A stretch of DNA of 64,000 nt from Jaltomata sinuosa (Eukaryota; Streptophyta; Magnoliopsida; Solanales; Solanaceae): contig QJPP01002932.1 in assembly GCA_003996215.1 (NCBI GenBank), positions 1 to 64,000 on the forward strand, read 5' to 3'. Positions 23,463 to 35,586 of the stretch are shown one piece after another. The first letter of the stretch is position 1; each line of letters begins with the position of its first letter. Both the position numbers and the translations under genes were made by a program. Below the pieces are notes generated by a model. That model was not told the origin of the DNA. It made no database searches and saw only the letters and a list, made by a program, of their open reading frames with translations.

Positions 23463-24271
23463 AGATGAGAATATTTGACCTTCATGGCCTCTTCCACTTC
23501 CCAAGTAGCAGCCTCATCAAGTTGATTCCTCCAAAGGACTTTTACCAAAGCGACCTCTTTGTTTCACAACCTCCGAATATGATAATAAAGGATCTCCACA
23601 GGAACCTCCTCATAATTGAGACTATCCATCACACCCACATCTTTCAAAGGCACAATCAAGCTCGGATTGCCAACACACTTTTTCAACAAGGAAATATGAA
23701 AAACTGGGTGAATCGCTTCGAACTCCGTTGGCAAATCTAACTCATAAGCAACACTACCAACTCTCCTTGAAATCCGATAAGGACCTACAAAATGAGGACT
23801 AAGTCCTTTCTTACCAAACCTCATCACACCCTTCATGGGTGACACCATAAGGAAAACCCAATCATCAACTTCAAATTCTAACTCCCTTCTTCTCATATCC
23901 GCATAAGATTTCTGTCGACTCCGAGCGGTCTTCAACCTTTCCCGATTAGGCTGAACTTTCTCCATGGTCTCATACACAGAATCTGGACCAATCAAGGCTG
24001 CCTCACCAACCTTGAACCAACCAATAGGAGATCTACGCCTCCGGACATAAAGTGTCTCATATGGAGCCATCTGGATGCTAGAGTTAAAGCTGTTATTGTA
24101 GGCAATCTCGATAAGTGGTAAGTAATCATCCCAATTTCCTTTGAAGTCAATAACACAAGCCCTCAACATATCCTCCAAAGTATGAATATTATGCTCGGCC
24201 TGGCCATCCATCTGAGGGTGAAAAGTTGTGCTAAGATTTACCTTAGTACCAAGACCTTTCTGAAATGACCT
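23463..24271 (-). pseudogene. Element 3 integrase C-terminal half and chromodomain-like tail
   Basis: The 215-codon frame 24211-23564 begins just after the STTFHPQ stretch. It keeps the integrase Glu (GQAEH), MKGVMRFGKKG...SPHFVGPY and HPVFHISLLKK of the integrase C-terminal domain. A TGA near 23564 precedes a chromodomain-like end (KVLWRNQ, ATWE) that can be followed to about 23463. The frame is the same as that of the upstream RNase H-integrase piece, separated by one stop at 24272-24274. Confidence 0.9.
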
Positions 24272-25543
24272 CTAAAACTGAGATGTAAACTGAGGACCTC
24301 TAACCGAAATCATAGACAAAGGAACACCATGCAATCGGACTATCTCCCGAATGTAGAGTCTGGCATAATCATCCATTGTATATGTAGTCTTAATAGCCAA
24401 GAAATTGGATGACTTGGTCATAAGGTCAACAAACACCCAAATGGAATCATGTTTCCTTCGAGTACGAGGCAAATCGATAATAAAGTCCATATTGATTGCT
24501 TCCCATTTCCAAGTGGGAAGGTCAATATCCTGAAGCATACCGCCTGGCCTTTGATGTTCCACATTTACCTGTTGACAGTTGGGACACTTATCCACGAACT
24601 TGGCTATGTCTTTCTTCATACCATTCCACCAAAAGATTTCCCGTAGATCACAGTACATCTTAGTGGCACCCGGATGAATGGAGTATCTAGAACTGTGAGC
24701 CTCGAACAAAATCTGTTGTCTCAATCCATTAATATCTAGCACACATAAGTGACCCTGATAATGAAGCACACCATATCCCCTTTGGGAGAAAACCTCAACC
24801 CTTTGCTGACAAACTGCACCCTTAAGCTGAAGTAGAACGGGATCTTTTTCTTGCTTGGCTTTCACCTCAGCCACCAAGGATGATTCGGCACCATTAGTCA
24901 TAATCACACCACCTTCGGTCAATTCCATAAGGTAAACTCCCAACCGAGCAAGCCTATGAACTTCTTTAACCAATTCCTTCTTTCCATCTTCAATAGAAGC
25001 TACACTTCCCATGGAAAACCTACTCAAAGCATCCGCCACAACATTAGCCTTACCCGGATGGTAAAGCACACTCATATCATAATCTTTAAGGAGCTCAAGC
25101 CATCTCCTTTGTTGCAAATTCAATTCCTTTTGAGTGAACACATATTGAAGACTTTTATGATCGGTGAAAACATCCACATGCACACCATACAAGTAGTGCC
25201 TCCAAATCTTCAAAGCAAAAACCACGGTCGCTAGCTCAAGATCATGAGTAGGGTAGTTCTTCTTATGCACCTTAAGCTGCCTTAAGGCATAAGCAATCAC
25301 CTTGCCCCGTTGCATCAAAACACAACCCAAACCAATTTTGGAGGCATCACAATACACAACAAAATCATCAAGGCCCTCGGGTGGAGCCAATACTAGAGCT
25401 GTAGTCAATCGAGTCTTCAATTCCTGAAAACTTTTCTCACAAGAGTCAAACCACTGAAACTTAACCTTTTTCTGAGTCAATCGGGTCAATGGGCATGAAA
25501 GAGAGGAAAACCCTTCCACAAATCTCCTATAGTAACCATCCAA
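24272..25543 (-). pseudogene. Element 3 RNase H and integrase
   Basis: 423 codons. RT thumb/connection (GYYRRFVEGFSS), RNase H (YCDASKIGLGC, HDLELATVVFALK, FTDHKSLQ), HHCC finger (EAHSSRYSIHPG, CPNCQQ) and integrase core with MDFIIDLP are present. The second catalytic Asp is lost: SDRG reads SVRG (near codon 412). A stop follows TSQF, so the catalytic Glu lies in the next piece. Confidence 0.92.
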
Positions 25544-26431
25544 AACCCAAGAAGCTTCTAATATGGGATGGGGAAGTGGGTCTAGGCCAGTTCTTCACTG
25601 CCTCTATCTTTTGAGAGTCAACCCGAATAACATCACTAGTCACAATATGACCCAGAAAAGCAACAGATTGTATCCAAAACTCGCACTTGCTAAACTTAGC
25701 AAACAACTGTCTATCCTTGAGAGTTTGCAACACAACCCTCATGTGATTCACATGCTCCTCCTTACTCCGAGAGTAGATGAGGATATCATCAATGAAAACA
25801 ATCATGAACAAATCCAAATACTGTTTGAACACACAGTTCATCAAATCCATAAAAGCTGCAGGAGCATTCGTTAGGCCAAAAGATATAACAACGAACTCAT
25901 AATGACCATACCGAGTCCTGAAGGCTGTCTTTGGGATATCACATTCCCAAACCTGAAGCTAATGATAATCGGATCTAAGGTCGATCTTGGAGAAAAAACT
26001 AGCACCCTGAAGTTGATCGAACAAGTGATCGATCCTAGTAATGGGATACTTATTCTTGATTGTGACCTTGTTCAATTGACGGTAATAAATACATATTGTA
26101 AGAGATCCATCCTTCTTCCGAACAAACAAAACTGGGGCACCCCAAGGAGAAATACTAGGCCTGATGAACCCCTTATCAAGAAAGTCCTTAGTTGATCTTT
26201 CAACTCCTTGAGTTCCGCGGGGTCCATTCTATAGGGAGGAATAGAGATAGGATTCGTATCCAAAAGAAGATCTATTTCTAAGTCAATTTCCCACTCGGGA
26301 GGGACTCTGGGCAAATCATTGGGGAACACTTCTAGGAATTCATTCACAATAGGAATAGACTGAATAGTCGGGGTCTCGGACTCTGTGTCCATAACCCAAA
26401 CTATATGATAGACATAACCCTTTGCAATCAT
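25527..26431 (-). pseudogene. Element 3 RT, split by frameshifts
   Basis: 26431-26072 carries the RT N-terminus (IPIVNEFLEVFPNDLP, IPPYRMDPAELKELK) and then shifts frame within the K-G-F-I-R-P region near 26180. The middle region (26100-25880) is readable only piecewise: a CIYYRQLNKV-like motif, SKIDLRSDYHQ and TAFRTRYGHYEF. 25850-25527 carries MDLMNCVFKQYL and VFIDDILIYSRS with both Asp intact, and FLGHIVTSDVIRV. Confidence 0.88.
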
Positions 26432-26488
26432 CTTCCTAGCCTTAAGATAAGATATGAAATGACCCTTCGAAGAAGAGGGACTACCTTG

Positions 26489-26833
26489 TCATTCTAGGAC
26501 AGGTTCATTAGGAAACTTGAAACCAACCACACGAGTGCGGTAATCAACTGAGGCATAACATGCATACAACCAATCCATACTGAGAATGACATCAAAATCA
26601 GTCATCTCCAACTCTACTAAATCCACTGAAGTGACTCTATGAAGGACTGAGATAGGGCAATTTTGATACACTCTTTCGGCTAGGACTGACTCACCAACAG
26701 GAGTAGAAAGATAAAAGGATTCTAAAAGCAATTCAGGACGAATCTCGAACTTACAAGCCATATAAGGGGTTACAAAAGATAAAGATGCACTGGGATCCAA
26801 CAAGGCATACACACCAAGAGAGAAGACTTTCAC
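26489..26833 (-). pseudogene. Element 3 protease
   Basis: 114 codons with LLDPSASLSFVTPYMA, where the usual DPG reads DPS, and VILSMDWLYACYA, where the usual VILGMDWL has Gly to Ser. Both changes touch the core of the retropepsin fold, so activity is unlikely. Confidence 0.85.
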
Positions 26834-26849
26834 ATATCGCTAACCACAT

Positions 26850-28017
26850 CTGGAGATCTCTCCTGATCCTAGCGGGAGGACATGGCATAAAGACGGTTCT
26901 AGCGCTGACCACCAGAACTAGAAGTTGCGCGCTGCAGGGCTGGTTTACCCCCTGAAGCTGCTGGGGTAGACTGAGTCCTACTACCTCCCTTCCCCTTATT
27001 AGCTGAAGGGCAATCTCTAACACGGTGTCCGGTCTGACCAAACCCAAAACAACCCTCTCTACCAGCCAAACACTCACCGGGGTGAGTCTTTCCACACTTA
27101 ACACAATTTGGGTAGGGAGATCCCTTAGTGACACTACCCTGAGACTTAGAATAGGAACCAAATCCCCTACCACCCTGATCATGACGAGGCTTCTGAGCCT
27201 GGTTTGTAGCACTAGCAGAAGAGTGAACAGGACCTGATGACTTCTTCTAGAAAGAAGAGTGATGTCCACTTCCAGACCTGTGATGACCAAAACCTGATCC
27301 CTCAAATCTACCCCTCTTGTTCTCCCTAGCTATCTCCTTAAAATTATCACCCTCAATCTGATGAGCATAAGTCATGAAATGAGAGATGTTCATGTCACTC
27401 AACAACAAGGCAGACCTACACTCCTTCTTTAATATATCAAAAATACCATAGATGAACTTGCTCATTTGATCATGCGGGTCCGCTACTGTGGAGGGAGCAT
27501 ACCTAGACAACTGAGTGAACTTCAAACTATACTCTTGCACCGACTTCAAACCTTGTCTCAAGTTCACAAATTCCTCCACTTTCGCTTGCCTCAACTCACG
27601 AGGAAAGAACCTATCAAGAAAGGCTCTCTCAAAACACTCCCAAGTCGTGGGGATAGCATCCCTCACCCTAGCCTCCTTCTATTGCATGAACCAAATATGA
27701 TCCACATCCTTGAGTTGGTAGGATGGAAGCTCAACACAATCAACACCCACTACTTTCATAACCTCAAAGATTTTCTTCACTTCATCAATAAAGTTAAGCG
27801 GGTCCTCACTCACTTTTGAACCCCAAAACTCCAGCGAGTTCATATAGATAAAATCATGAACTCGGGCCGCTAGCCCACCTTGAGGATGAGTGGGGGCAGG
27901 AGCCTGTTGATTTGCCAAAGTCTGAGCTAGTAGGTGAATAGCATTCTTAAACTCATCATTTGTGAAATCAGGAACCGGAACTTGAGGAGCGGCATTTTGA
28001 GCTGCTCGGGGAGGCAT
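26850..28017 (-). pseudogene. Element 3 gag
   Basis: It starts with MPPRAAQNAAP, the common N-terminus in this family. 112 codons run to a TAG at 27679-27681, then 139 codons in the same frame (27666-27247) cover the gag core (TWECFERAFLDRFFP, VQEYSLKFTQLSRYAP, AHQIEGDNFKE) to another TAG. The C-terminal part has the pre-knuckle CVKCGKTHPGEC and a nucleocapsid motif at about 27010-27052 reading CFGFGQTGH...C, in which the second Cys is Phe. A frameshift separates gag from protease. Confidence 0.88.
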
Positions 28018-28228
28018 AACACGTTGAGGAGGTATAATCTGAAATGCATAAGATAATGATTAGAGGAATATTAGACTTAAGCTCTATCGCATGATATAAT
28101 CATGAAAGAAGTGAAGTTTTTTTAAGACATCTCATAGCTTCCCTCTCATATGTGTGGCGCACTTCACACACATGAAAAGGACTCTTCTCGATGCTGCATT
28201 TAGACATCCTAGGACCCTTGAACTTGAG
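28018..28228 (-). other. Element 3 5' leader, no gene seen
   Basis: Untranslated stretch between primer site and gag. A similar leader is found in element 5 at 62901-63090. Confidence 0.7.
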
Positions 28229-28240
28229 GCTCTAATACCA
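28229..28240 (-). other. Element 3 primer binding site
   Basis: - strand TGGTATTAGAGC, the initiator Met tRNA complement with one C-to-T change, four bases after the LTR end. Confidence 0.88.
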
Positions 28241-28244
28241 AGTT

Positions 28245-30625
28245 TTTCACGCCCCGAGGTTACCCCTTAGAAGTAACATGGTACTCTGGACAACAAGGAT
28301 CCCAAGCTAACCCTTGGTCGAATCATTCTCAAGCATAACAAAGACAAGACATAGCGGAAGCATCGTATGAAAATCCAAATAGAAAGCATAATCATATAAT
28401 AGAGAGTCGAATATGAAGTACAACTCAATAGTCATCCCAGAACATCTATGTATGAAAAGCCTCTAAAAACTAACATAAGGAGTTGAAAGGATAATACCCC
28501 AACTAACTCGACAATCTAATACGTAAAGGAAACATAAAAACTGAAATACGGTCTAGTCCTCGAACTATGAGGGCTCACCAAAGCTAACTGAGAGAGTGGT
28601 CTGGAACTCTAGCCATGAACCTGAGGAGGTATGCCTGAATCTACATCATCAAAGGATGCAGCGCAATATGCGTTAGTACTATGGAATGTACTAAGTATGT
28701 AATCAATACATAAACATGATGAAAACATACTATGTATACTTAAATAACTGAAATCATGCTTTTAAAGATAAACTGAGCGCAATGACTCTAATACTTTCCA
28801 TAAGCTGAAACATAATCGTAATTAATGAATCTGAAATCTTAATAAGAGTCAAATGCAAGTTTTAAAAGCATAAACTCTTTTCTATGGGAGGTTCTCTAAC
28901 CGACATAGACCATGTGAGCTACATGGAATCTGATGTATCCGCCCCATTGAAAGGACCCAATATACCTTGCCAGAGTATAAAGGCTTTACTTTGGCATGAT
29001 CACTAAAACTGATGCCCAACAGAGGGGACTTAAGACCTACAGGGGCACGTAGTTCTGGGACCTTTTGGGTACTCTCACCCTGTCTAACTCGGTGCTAATA
29101 CTACTCCCAAAACATACATATGGATCATTTAATACTGGGCATATCTAATGCCAAATATGTTTGAAAAGCATAAGGGTATATCTGATACTATGCAATTCAC
29201 TTAGCTTAGGTGGACATATCTAGATGCCAAACCTTTCTTAAAACATAGGGACATATCTGATGTCCAAACTTTCTATAAACATAGGGACATATCTTATGTA
29301 CAAACTTTGTTTAAACATGGGGACATATTTGATGTCCAAAACTATTGGAAAAGGAAAAAGGACATATCTGATGTCATGCAATTCACAAGTCATGAATCTT
29401 AAAGCTTTGCAAGATCATAATTCAAAATATACTTTTCTTGCTAAATTGAAACTTAAAGAATTAGTCATGCAATTTCATAATATTCATAGAGGCCATGATA
29501 TCTAATCATGCCAACTTTCTCTTGAAAACATGTAAATTCATAGTTTCATGCTAGAAATCAACTTTTTTGCTTGGGCTTTTAAAACCAATGAGAGAATCAT
29601 AATCAAATCATGAGTAGTCAAGAGGAAACCATGAATTTAAACATAGAAACTGATTTCATAAACTTTCCCCAATTTTAGATCAAAACCCTAATTTCATAAC
29701 TTCATACTTCAAGATATGAGTTGGGGAATTTTGGTACAAAGGTGAAAGGAACCCATTGTTAAAAACCCACATACCTTGGTGTAAGATTACCCACTTGATT
29801 GGAAAATAATTAGGAGACTTGAGTTGGAGCTTGGAGACTTGAGCTTGAGAGCAATTTTCCTCTTTGAGTGAAGAATGATGAACTTAAGAGGGACTTAGGG
29901 TAATATTGGTGAAAACCCTTCTAAATGTAGTCAAAATGACTTCACTTAATACATAATAGGGTGAAAAATGACCAAAATTCCCTTAGGAATTAATTGGGAA
30001 AAAGCTGGGAAATGGTCAACTTTCAGTGACCATGACTCAGTCTAAGAGTCGTGGTATGGATGGCGGGTCATCGTATGGAGTCGTAGAGCTCAAGATGGAA
30101 ATTTCAAGTTGCCGCTTCACTTCTACGAGTCAATATGACGGACCGGTAGAAGGAATGACGGTTTGTCATTAGGAGTCGTTGTTCACAAGGAGCTATGCTG
30201 ACCTGGTCAAACCACGACTCAAGACTATGGCTCATCATTCTAATGACGAGTGGTAGAATTGACTCATAGTTCCTGAAGGGGACTTGGGAAAATGTAAGTC
30301 CTCAGAAGACATTCCACGAGTCAACAAGACGAACCCATCGTTTGAACGAAGAGTCATCATTTGCACTCGTGGTTTCTGGGAACACTTTAACAGTTCTCAG
30401 GTCTAGTTCCACGAGTTGAACTATGACTCATAGAATGAACTATGGTCCGTAGAACCCACTCGTGGTTCTCATACCAGAGGCTAAACTTGCAGGGACTGAA
30501 CCACGGATCTATTCCACGAATCGTGGTTCAAACCATGGTCCATGGTTTGGACCCGTCATTTTTAAAATAGGGATTTTTCTGAGGTTTTTAACTTAGATAG
30601 CTGGATACCTTTACGGGGTGTTACA
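28245..30625 (-). repeat. Element 3 5' LTR
   Basis: 2381 bp direct repeat of 20835-23200. The terminal TG on the + strand reads TT (28245-28246). It holds the same internal features: a ctacatc...gatgcag variant of the stem-loop at 28641-28661 (one pairing base lost), the 36-bp block at about 29210-29380, and the gactcgtgg cluster at 30025-30560. Confidence 0.93.
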
Positions 30626-30630
30626 TTTTT
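30626..30630. repeat. Element 3 right target-site duplication (ttttt)
   Basis: Pairs with 20830-20834; the seven bases agaaaaa then separate it from the LTR of element 4. Confidence 0.7.
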
Positions 30631-30632
30631 AG

Positions 30633-30637
30633 AAAAA
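30633..30637. repeat. Element 4 left target-site duplication (aaaaa)
   Basis: aaaaa pairs with 41279-41283 on the other side of element 4. Confidence 0.7.
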
Positions 30638-33345
30638 TTTCATGCCCCAAATTATAGGAGGCACGACTGGCACTCGATACCTTTCTCAATAGAGTTAACC
30701 ACTATAACATACTAGCTAACTAAGTTGTGGGACCAAAAAGTCAGGCAGCATAACATCTGAAATACAAAGCCTATATTGTTATGGTCATAACCTGAATGAC
30801 AACAAGTCATATAGACAACAGTAGACAAGCCAAAAATAATGAAGTGATGGCTGGCCGACAAGTCCGCAACTGAAGACACACATACATACATATACATACA
30901 TGTCACACCTATGGGACATGAGACTGGAATCTACAAAAAGAAACCTAGAATACCATGTCCACAATAGCCTCTAAGAGTGTCATAAGCACCGGTCAGGACA
31001 AGGCCCCGTCTATACCCAAACTATACAACAAAAGTAAAAAACCTCTGATATACCCAGGAAGAGGTCGAGCTTACGAACTCACAGCTGGATCCCAAATCCT
31101 ACTTTAGGGGTCGATCAGAATCCCTACCTGGACCTGCACACATGAAACAAAATGTAGCATCCCCAGGCAACGGGATGTCAGTACAAATAAAAATGTACTG
31201 GTATGTAAGGTAGAGAGTAGAATCATAAATAACTGCTGTAAAAAAGGTAATAGAGATACAACCCGAAACTGAAACTCTGATAGCCTCCATCACCGATATT
31301 TAACCTTATAGAAATCAAATATCCATGGTATGCTCACATTATCGTATGTTGTGAATACATATATATAAATTCAAATGCATGTCGTACACAACCAAGTTCT
31401 AGCAATGGTGGTGTCTTCCGGTAGCTAACCAGGATCATATCTGCCAATTCGTGGCTATCTGTGTCTCATACGTATAAATATAGGCAATAGGCCCCATACT
31501 TCCCGATTATAGCTTGAGAGTCTGATGCATAGCATGTCATGTCATAGATGTGTAATGCACGTATGTCATCATACTTATGTTTCCAATCTTGGCCCGTTGG
31601 TACTCTTGTTCTCATAATCTCATAATTACTTTCATATAATGTGTAAATGCCTCGTAGAATCTTATGTGCTATTAGAATAAATTTGAATACTTAACCCGAC
31701 TTTAGAAAGGTAAATTAAACTTGAGAATGTTTATAAAGAGCTTAAGGTGCTTCACTTAGTTTCTATATATGTTTCCCTAATAGTTTGTAAAAGAAGGTAT
31801 TTCAAAATATTGATTCCTTTAGTAATTTAAATATACGAGTTAGATTTGATAGTTTTTAAAATTGATGCATTATTTTAAAGTTTTTCGAAAATTATTTTAG
31901 CGAGGAAGGAGGGCTGGCTGCAAATTCTTAATGTTCCTTTGCAATCATTTTGAATCACAACACCCAAAGAAGAACAAGAACTCCTACATATAAACATATG
32001 GTTAAGAAAACTGACAAAATGACATATAGATGTCGAATATCCTATATAACCAAACAAGTGGAATATCATCATACCAATACCACAAAAATACTTCAACTGC
32101 GATCACAATGCCTTTCATAGAAGGTATTTCTAGTAGTAGAATAGTAAAATATCGCATTTAACGATTTAGGAATTTCTAAATTTCGTGCTCAAAGGAAGGA
32201 CATCGCTTAGCCTTAACATACCTTTCCAACGAACGCCCAAATGCCCGTATTTCCTTCACAGAAGTTGTTCCTTGCATCCTAAGCATCACAAACACTATAT
32301 ATATGCAGCTTATGCACACCTATAAACCATTCATAATTAAGATTAAATTGGCAGATTTGCTATAGGATCATAACTTGACAAAACGTCCGTAGAACATCGT
32401 AAAAATGATCATAAAAGAGCCCTGAGATGGTTACCTTAACAAACCAAGTATAAAGCTTGAAGAACCACCAAGAAATACCAAGTCCTATCTGCCCAAACCA
32501 GCTCCAAACCAGCTCAAAACGTTGCTTATCTAAGGGGAAAATGGTTGCCACGCGGAGAGATCACATTTCTTGGCACGGGGGTAAACTTTAGCGATAGAAA
32601 TCACCCAAAACGCACCTTGATCACTCAAGAACTGCCTTGTAACCCTCTCCTATATTTTTCCCTATTTCAGAACTGTTTTTAGAGTTTTTTTACGATCTAA
32701 AACGTCAATAGACATATATATCGTAATCTTGACCCGACCTGGTTTGCGACCCGGTTTGTGACCCGGTTCGCGACCCAGTTTGCGACCTGGTTTCAGCACA
32801 TATAGTTCGCGGTAAAATAGTCATAACTTTTTACTCCAAGATCGTCTTGATATTAGGTTTTGTGTGTTGGAAACTAGACTCATAGACCTTTGATCTGGTA
32901 GGTAAGAGGCCTTCTAACTCTTCATATATTGGGAGAAAATATCCAATACATTTGACCCAAAGTTTAGAAAATTTATTAAAGAAACTTACGGTAACTTTTG
33001 CCGACTTTTATTTCGCAACTTGCTTGACTTCAAAACTTAACATACGAAATTGAGAAATTATAATACCTCATAACATATCCTTTTTAGCATATTATATACT
33101 CTTAGTCTTATCCCGAAGCTACGGGTTAATTTAAACTCCCGAATGAATGAGGTGGTACAAGAGGTATTTCATTAATTCAAAATTTTGTTTAAGGGCTCTC
33201 CTTGACCTAAAACCTTAGTTCAACTCTTTGATATCACTACCCATTTGCAATCTTATTCTCCTGACATCCACACCAAATCATACACACCTCATACATTCAC
33301 GTAACGCTACGTATATTATACAGAAAACAATTATGGGGTCTCACA
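30638..33345 (-). repeat. Element 4 3' LTR
   Basis: 2708 bp repeat of 38625-41278. The + strand start reads TTTCATGCCCC rather than TGTCACGCCCC. It holds a (cata)n-like tract near 30880 and a 12-bp minisatellite at 32741-32797. The block 32600-33035 is homologous, in reverse orientation, to 5560-5960 in the element 1 LTR. No gene. Confidence 0.93.
32741..32797. repeat. 12-bp minisatellite ggtttgcgaccc, about four units
   Basis: Units vary slightly (ggtttgtgaccc, ggttcgcgaccc). The equivalent place in the other LTR (40711-40730) has about one unit. Confidence 0.85.
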
Positions 33346-33360
33346 TTCTCCCCCCTTAAA
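33346..33360 (-). other. Element 4 polypurine tract
   Basis: - strand TTTAAGGGGGGAGAA directly before the LTR start TGTGAGACC; a textbook tract. Confidence 0.93.
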
Positions 33361-33600
33361 AACATTCATCCGTGAATGGATCAAAAATATCCCTTGGTTG
33401 CATTCCTTTTCCGCTAATATGTCATTTGCGAGGCCATATTATTTACATTCACAAATCTTAATCCAATTCTTCAAATTTCAACTTCAAGGTATCGTATAGC
33501 TATATTGCGACAAGACATATAAAATGCCCTTTCAAGTTAATTAAAATCCAAGTATGTTGCTACAAAGGAATAATTGTCAATTATTGAAATGTGACTCACC

Positions 33601-34611
33601 TTAAGTCGTAAATAGCTGGGGGTACTTCTTTCTCATTTCCTTCTCAGCTTCCCAAGACATTTCCTCGTCGCTGTTATTCTGCCATAACACTTTCACGGAA
33701 GCCACTTCTTTAGTCCAAAGCTTTATTACCTGTCGGTCTAAAATAGCCACTTGTACCTCAGCATAAGACAAGTCTTCAGCAACACGAATATCCTCAATAG
33801 GTGTAATACGCGAAGGATCTCTAATGCACTTTCGCAACATAGATACATGAAACACAAGATGGATGGCTTCTAATTCCGAAGGCAAATCCAGCTCGTACAC
33901 TACCCTACCAGTTCTCTAAATAATCTTATACGGCCTGACATACCTGGGACTAATCTTCTCTTTCTTGCCAAATCGCATGACGCCCTTCATAGGTGATACT
34001 TTCAGGAAAACCCAATCATATACATAAGACTTCTGTCGACTCTGTGTTGTCTGCAATTGATCTCTAATAATCTTTACCTTCTCTATCGCCTGCTTGACTA
34101 GATCTCGACCTAACAACTCTGCTTCCTCGACCTCAAACCAACCAATCGATGACCTGCACTTCCGCCGTATAGTTCTTCATAAGGAGCCATCTGAATACTA
34201 GCTTGAAAGTTGTTATTATAAGAAAAATTAATAAGGAGTAGATGATCATCCCAGCTTCCTTTAAAATCCAAGACGCAGGCATGTAGTATATCCTCGAGAG
34301 GTTGAATAGTACGCTCAGCCTGTCCATCAGTCTGTGGATGAAAAGTGGTGCTTAGATTTACCTGAGTGCCTTGACCCCTTATGAAAGGATTTCCAGTAGT
34401 GTGCCATGAATTGAGCCCCTCGATCAAAGATAATAGATAATGGGACTCCATGAAGGAGCACAATCTCCCTAATGTAAAGTCTGACATAATCGTCGGCTGA
34501 ATATGTTGTCCTAACTGGCAGAAATTGAGCAGATTTTGTTAGCCTATCAATAATTATCCAAATGGAATCATACCTCCATGGTGTGCGAGGAAAACCAGTG
34601 ATGAAGTCCAT
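33601..34611 (-). pseudogene. Element 4 integrase core, C-terminus and chromodomain-like tail
   Basis: 34611-34327 begins at MDFITGFP and keeps the second Asp (IFDRGAQF). The frame then shifts near 34380. 34487-34110 carries NLSTTFHPQTDGQAER with the Glu, and shifts back near 34150, so the two indels restore the frame. 34116-33916 carries QSRQKSY and SPMKGVMRFGKKEKISPRYVRPY, then a stop. 33900-33601 carries HLVFHVSMLRKC and the chromodomain-like end (KVLWQNNSDEEMSWE...YPQLF). All three catalytic acidic residues are present but lie in different frames. Confidence 0.9.
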
Positions 34612-34671
34612 ATTTATAATTTCCTATTTCCATAACGGAAGATTTATATATTGAGTTAGGCTTCCAGGCTC

Positions 34672-35586
34672 CTAATGTTCCTCTTTAACTTGCTGGCAGT
34701 TGGAACATTGGGCTACCATCTCGACATTATCCCTTTTCATGCCATTCCACCAATAAATATGTCGAAGGTCCCAGTACATCTTTGTCACTCCAGAGTGAGC
34801 TGTATATCTAGAATAATGGGCCTCAGAAAGAATCTTTGCACGGAGCTCTCCTACTGCCGGTACACACAAGCGGCCTTGGTATCTAAGGACTCCATCTCCA
34901 GTCAGCTCAAATAAAGGTTGTTGATGTTGTGGAATCCCTTCCCTCGGTTTTATCATCTCAGGATCCTCGTGCTGTCTCTCTTTCACTTCTGTGACAAAGG
35001 AAGATTCTTCCATATTTTGAACAACAACGCCTCCACCCTCTGTGTCTAATAACCACACTTTTAAATTAGCTAGTTGGCAGAGATCTTTGGTCATTTTGAC
35101 CTTATCATCTTCGACGTGGCTTAGACTGCCCATGGACTTCTGGCTAAGCGCATCGGCAACAACATTAGCTTTGTCGGGATAATATAAAATGTCAACATCA
35201 TAGTCCTTTAGCAATTCTAGCCATCTCCTCTGTCGTAGGATCAACTCCCCTTGCTTAAATAAATATTGAAGGCTCTGGTGGTCGGTGAAAACATCAATAT
35301 GAACCCCCTATAAATAATGCCGCCAAATCTTCAGGGAAAAGACAACTGCAACAAACTCAAGATCATATGTAGAATAGTTTTGTTCATGTTTTTGTAGCTG
35401 TCTGGAGGCATATGCGATAACCTTCCCATGCTGCATAAGAACACAACCTAGGCCAATTACCGAGGCATCACAATATACAACATAACCCTTAGTGCCATCC
35501 GGAAGAGTCAAGACAGGAGCTGTGGTAAGCCTTTTCTTTAGCTCCTAGAAAATCTGCTCGCATGCTACAGTCCACTGAAACTTAGC
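34672..35586 (-). pseudogene. Element 4 RNase H and integrase zinc finger
   Basis: 35511-35308 carries YCDASVIGLGCVLMQ and STYDLEF, where HDLE has become YDLE. A stop at 35308-35310 replaces the codon after WRHYL. 35244-34672 carries QRRWLELLKDYDVD, ANVVADALS and the HHCC finger (EAHYSRYTAHSG, CSNCQQ), with a stop after KEEH. Confidence 0.9.

Larger units (their letters stand above)
20835..30625 (-). mobile_element. Element 3: Ty3/gypsy (Tekay/Del-like), complete but broken
   Basis: Two LTRs of 2366 and 2381 bp enclose, on the - strand, a primer site, gag, protease, RT, RNase H, integrase and a chromodomain-like tail, then a polypurine tract. The total is 9.8 kb and a ttttt TSD flanks it. 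Coding frames shift at least three times. The LTRs differ by several percent by eye, so it is older than element 1. It belongs to the same family as element 5, judging from protein and LTR ends (TGTAACACC... and ...GGGCRTGACA). Confidence 0.95.

Noticed and set aside
26751..27305. 184-codon - strand frame overlapping the element 3 gag
   Set aside because: It is a shifted reading of the gag C-terminal region; the true frame shows the pre-knuckle and knuckle motifs.
30877..30903. (cata)n-like microsatellite, also near 38860-38884
   Set aside because: Short and present in both LTRs of element 4; ordinary simple sequence.
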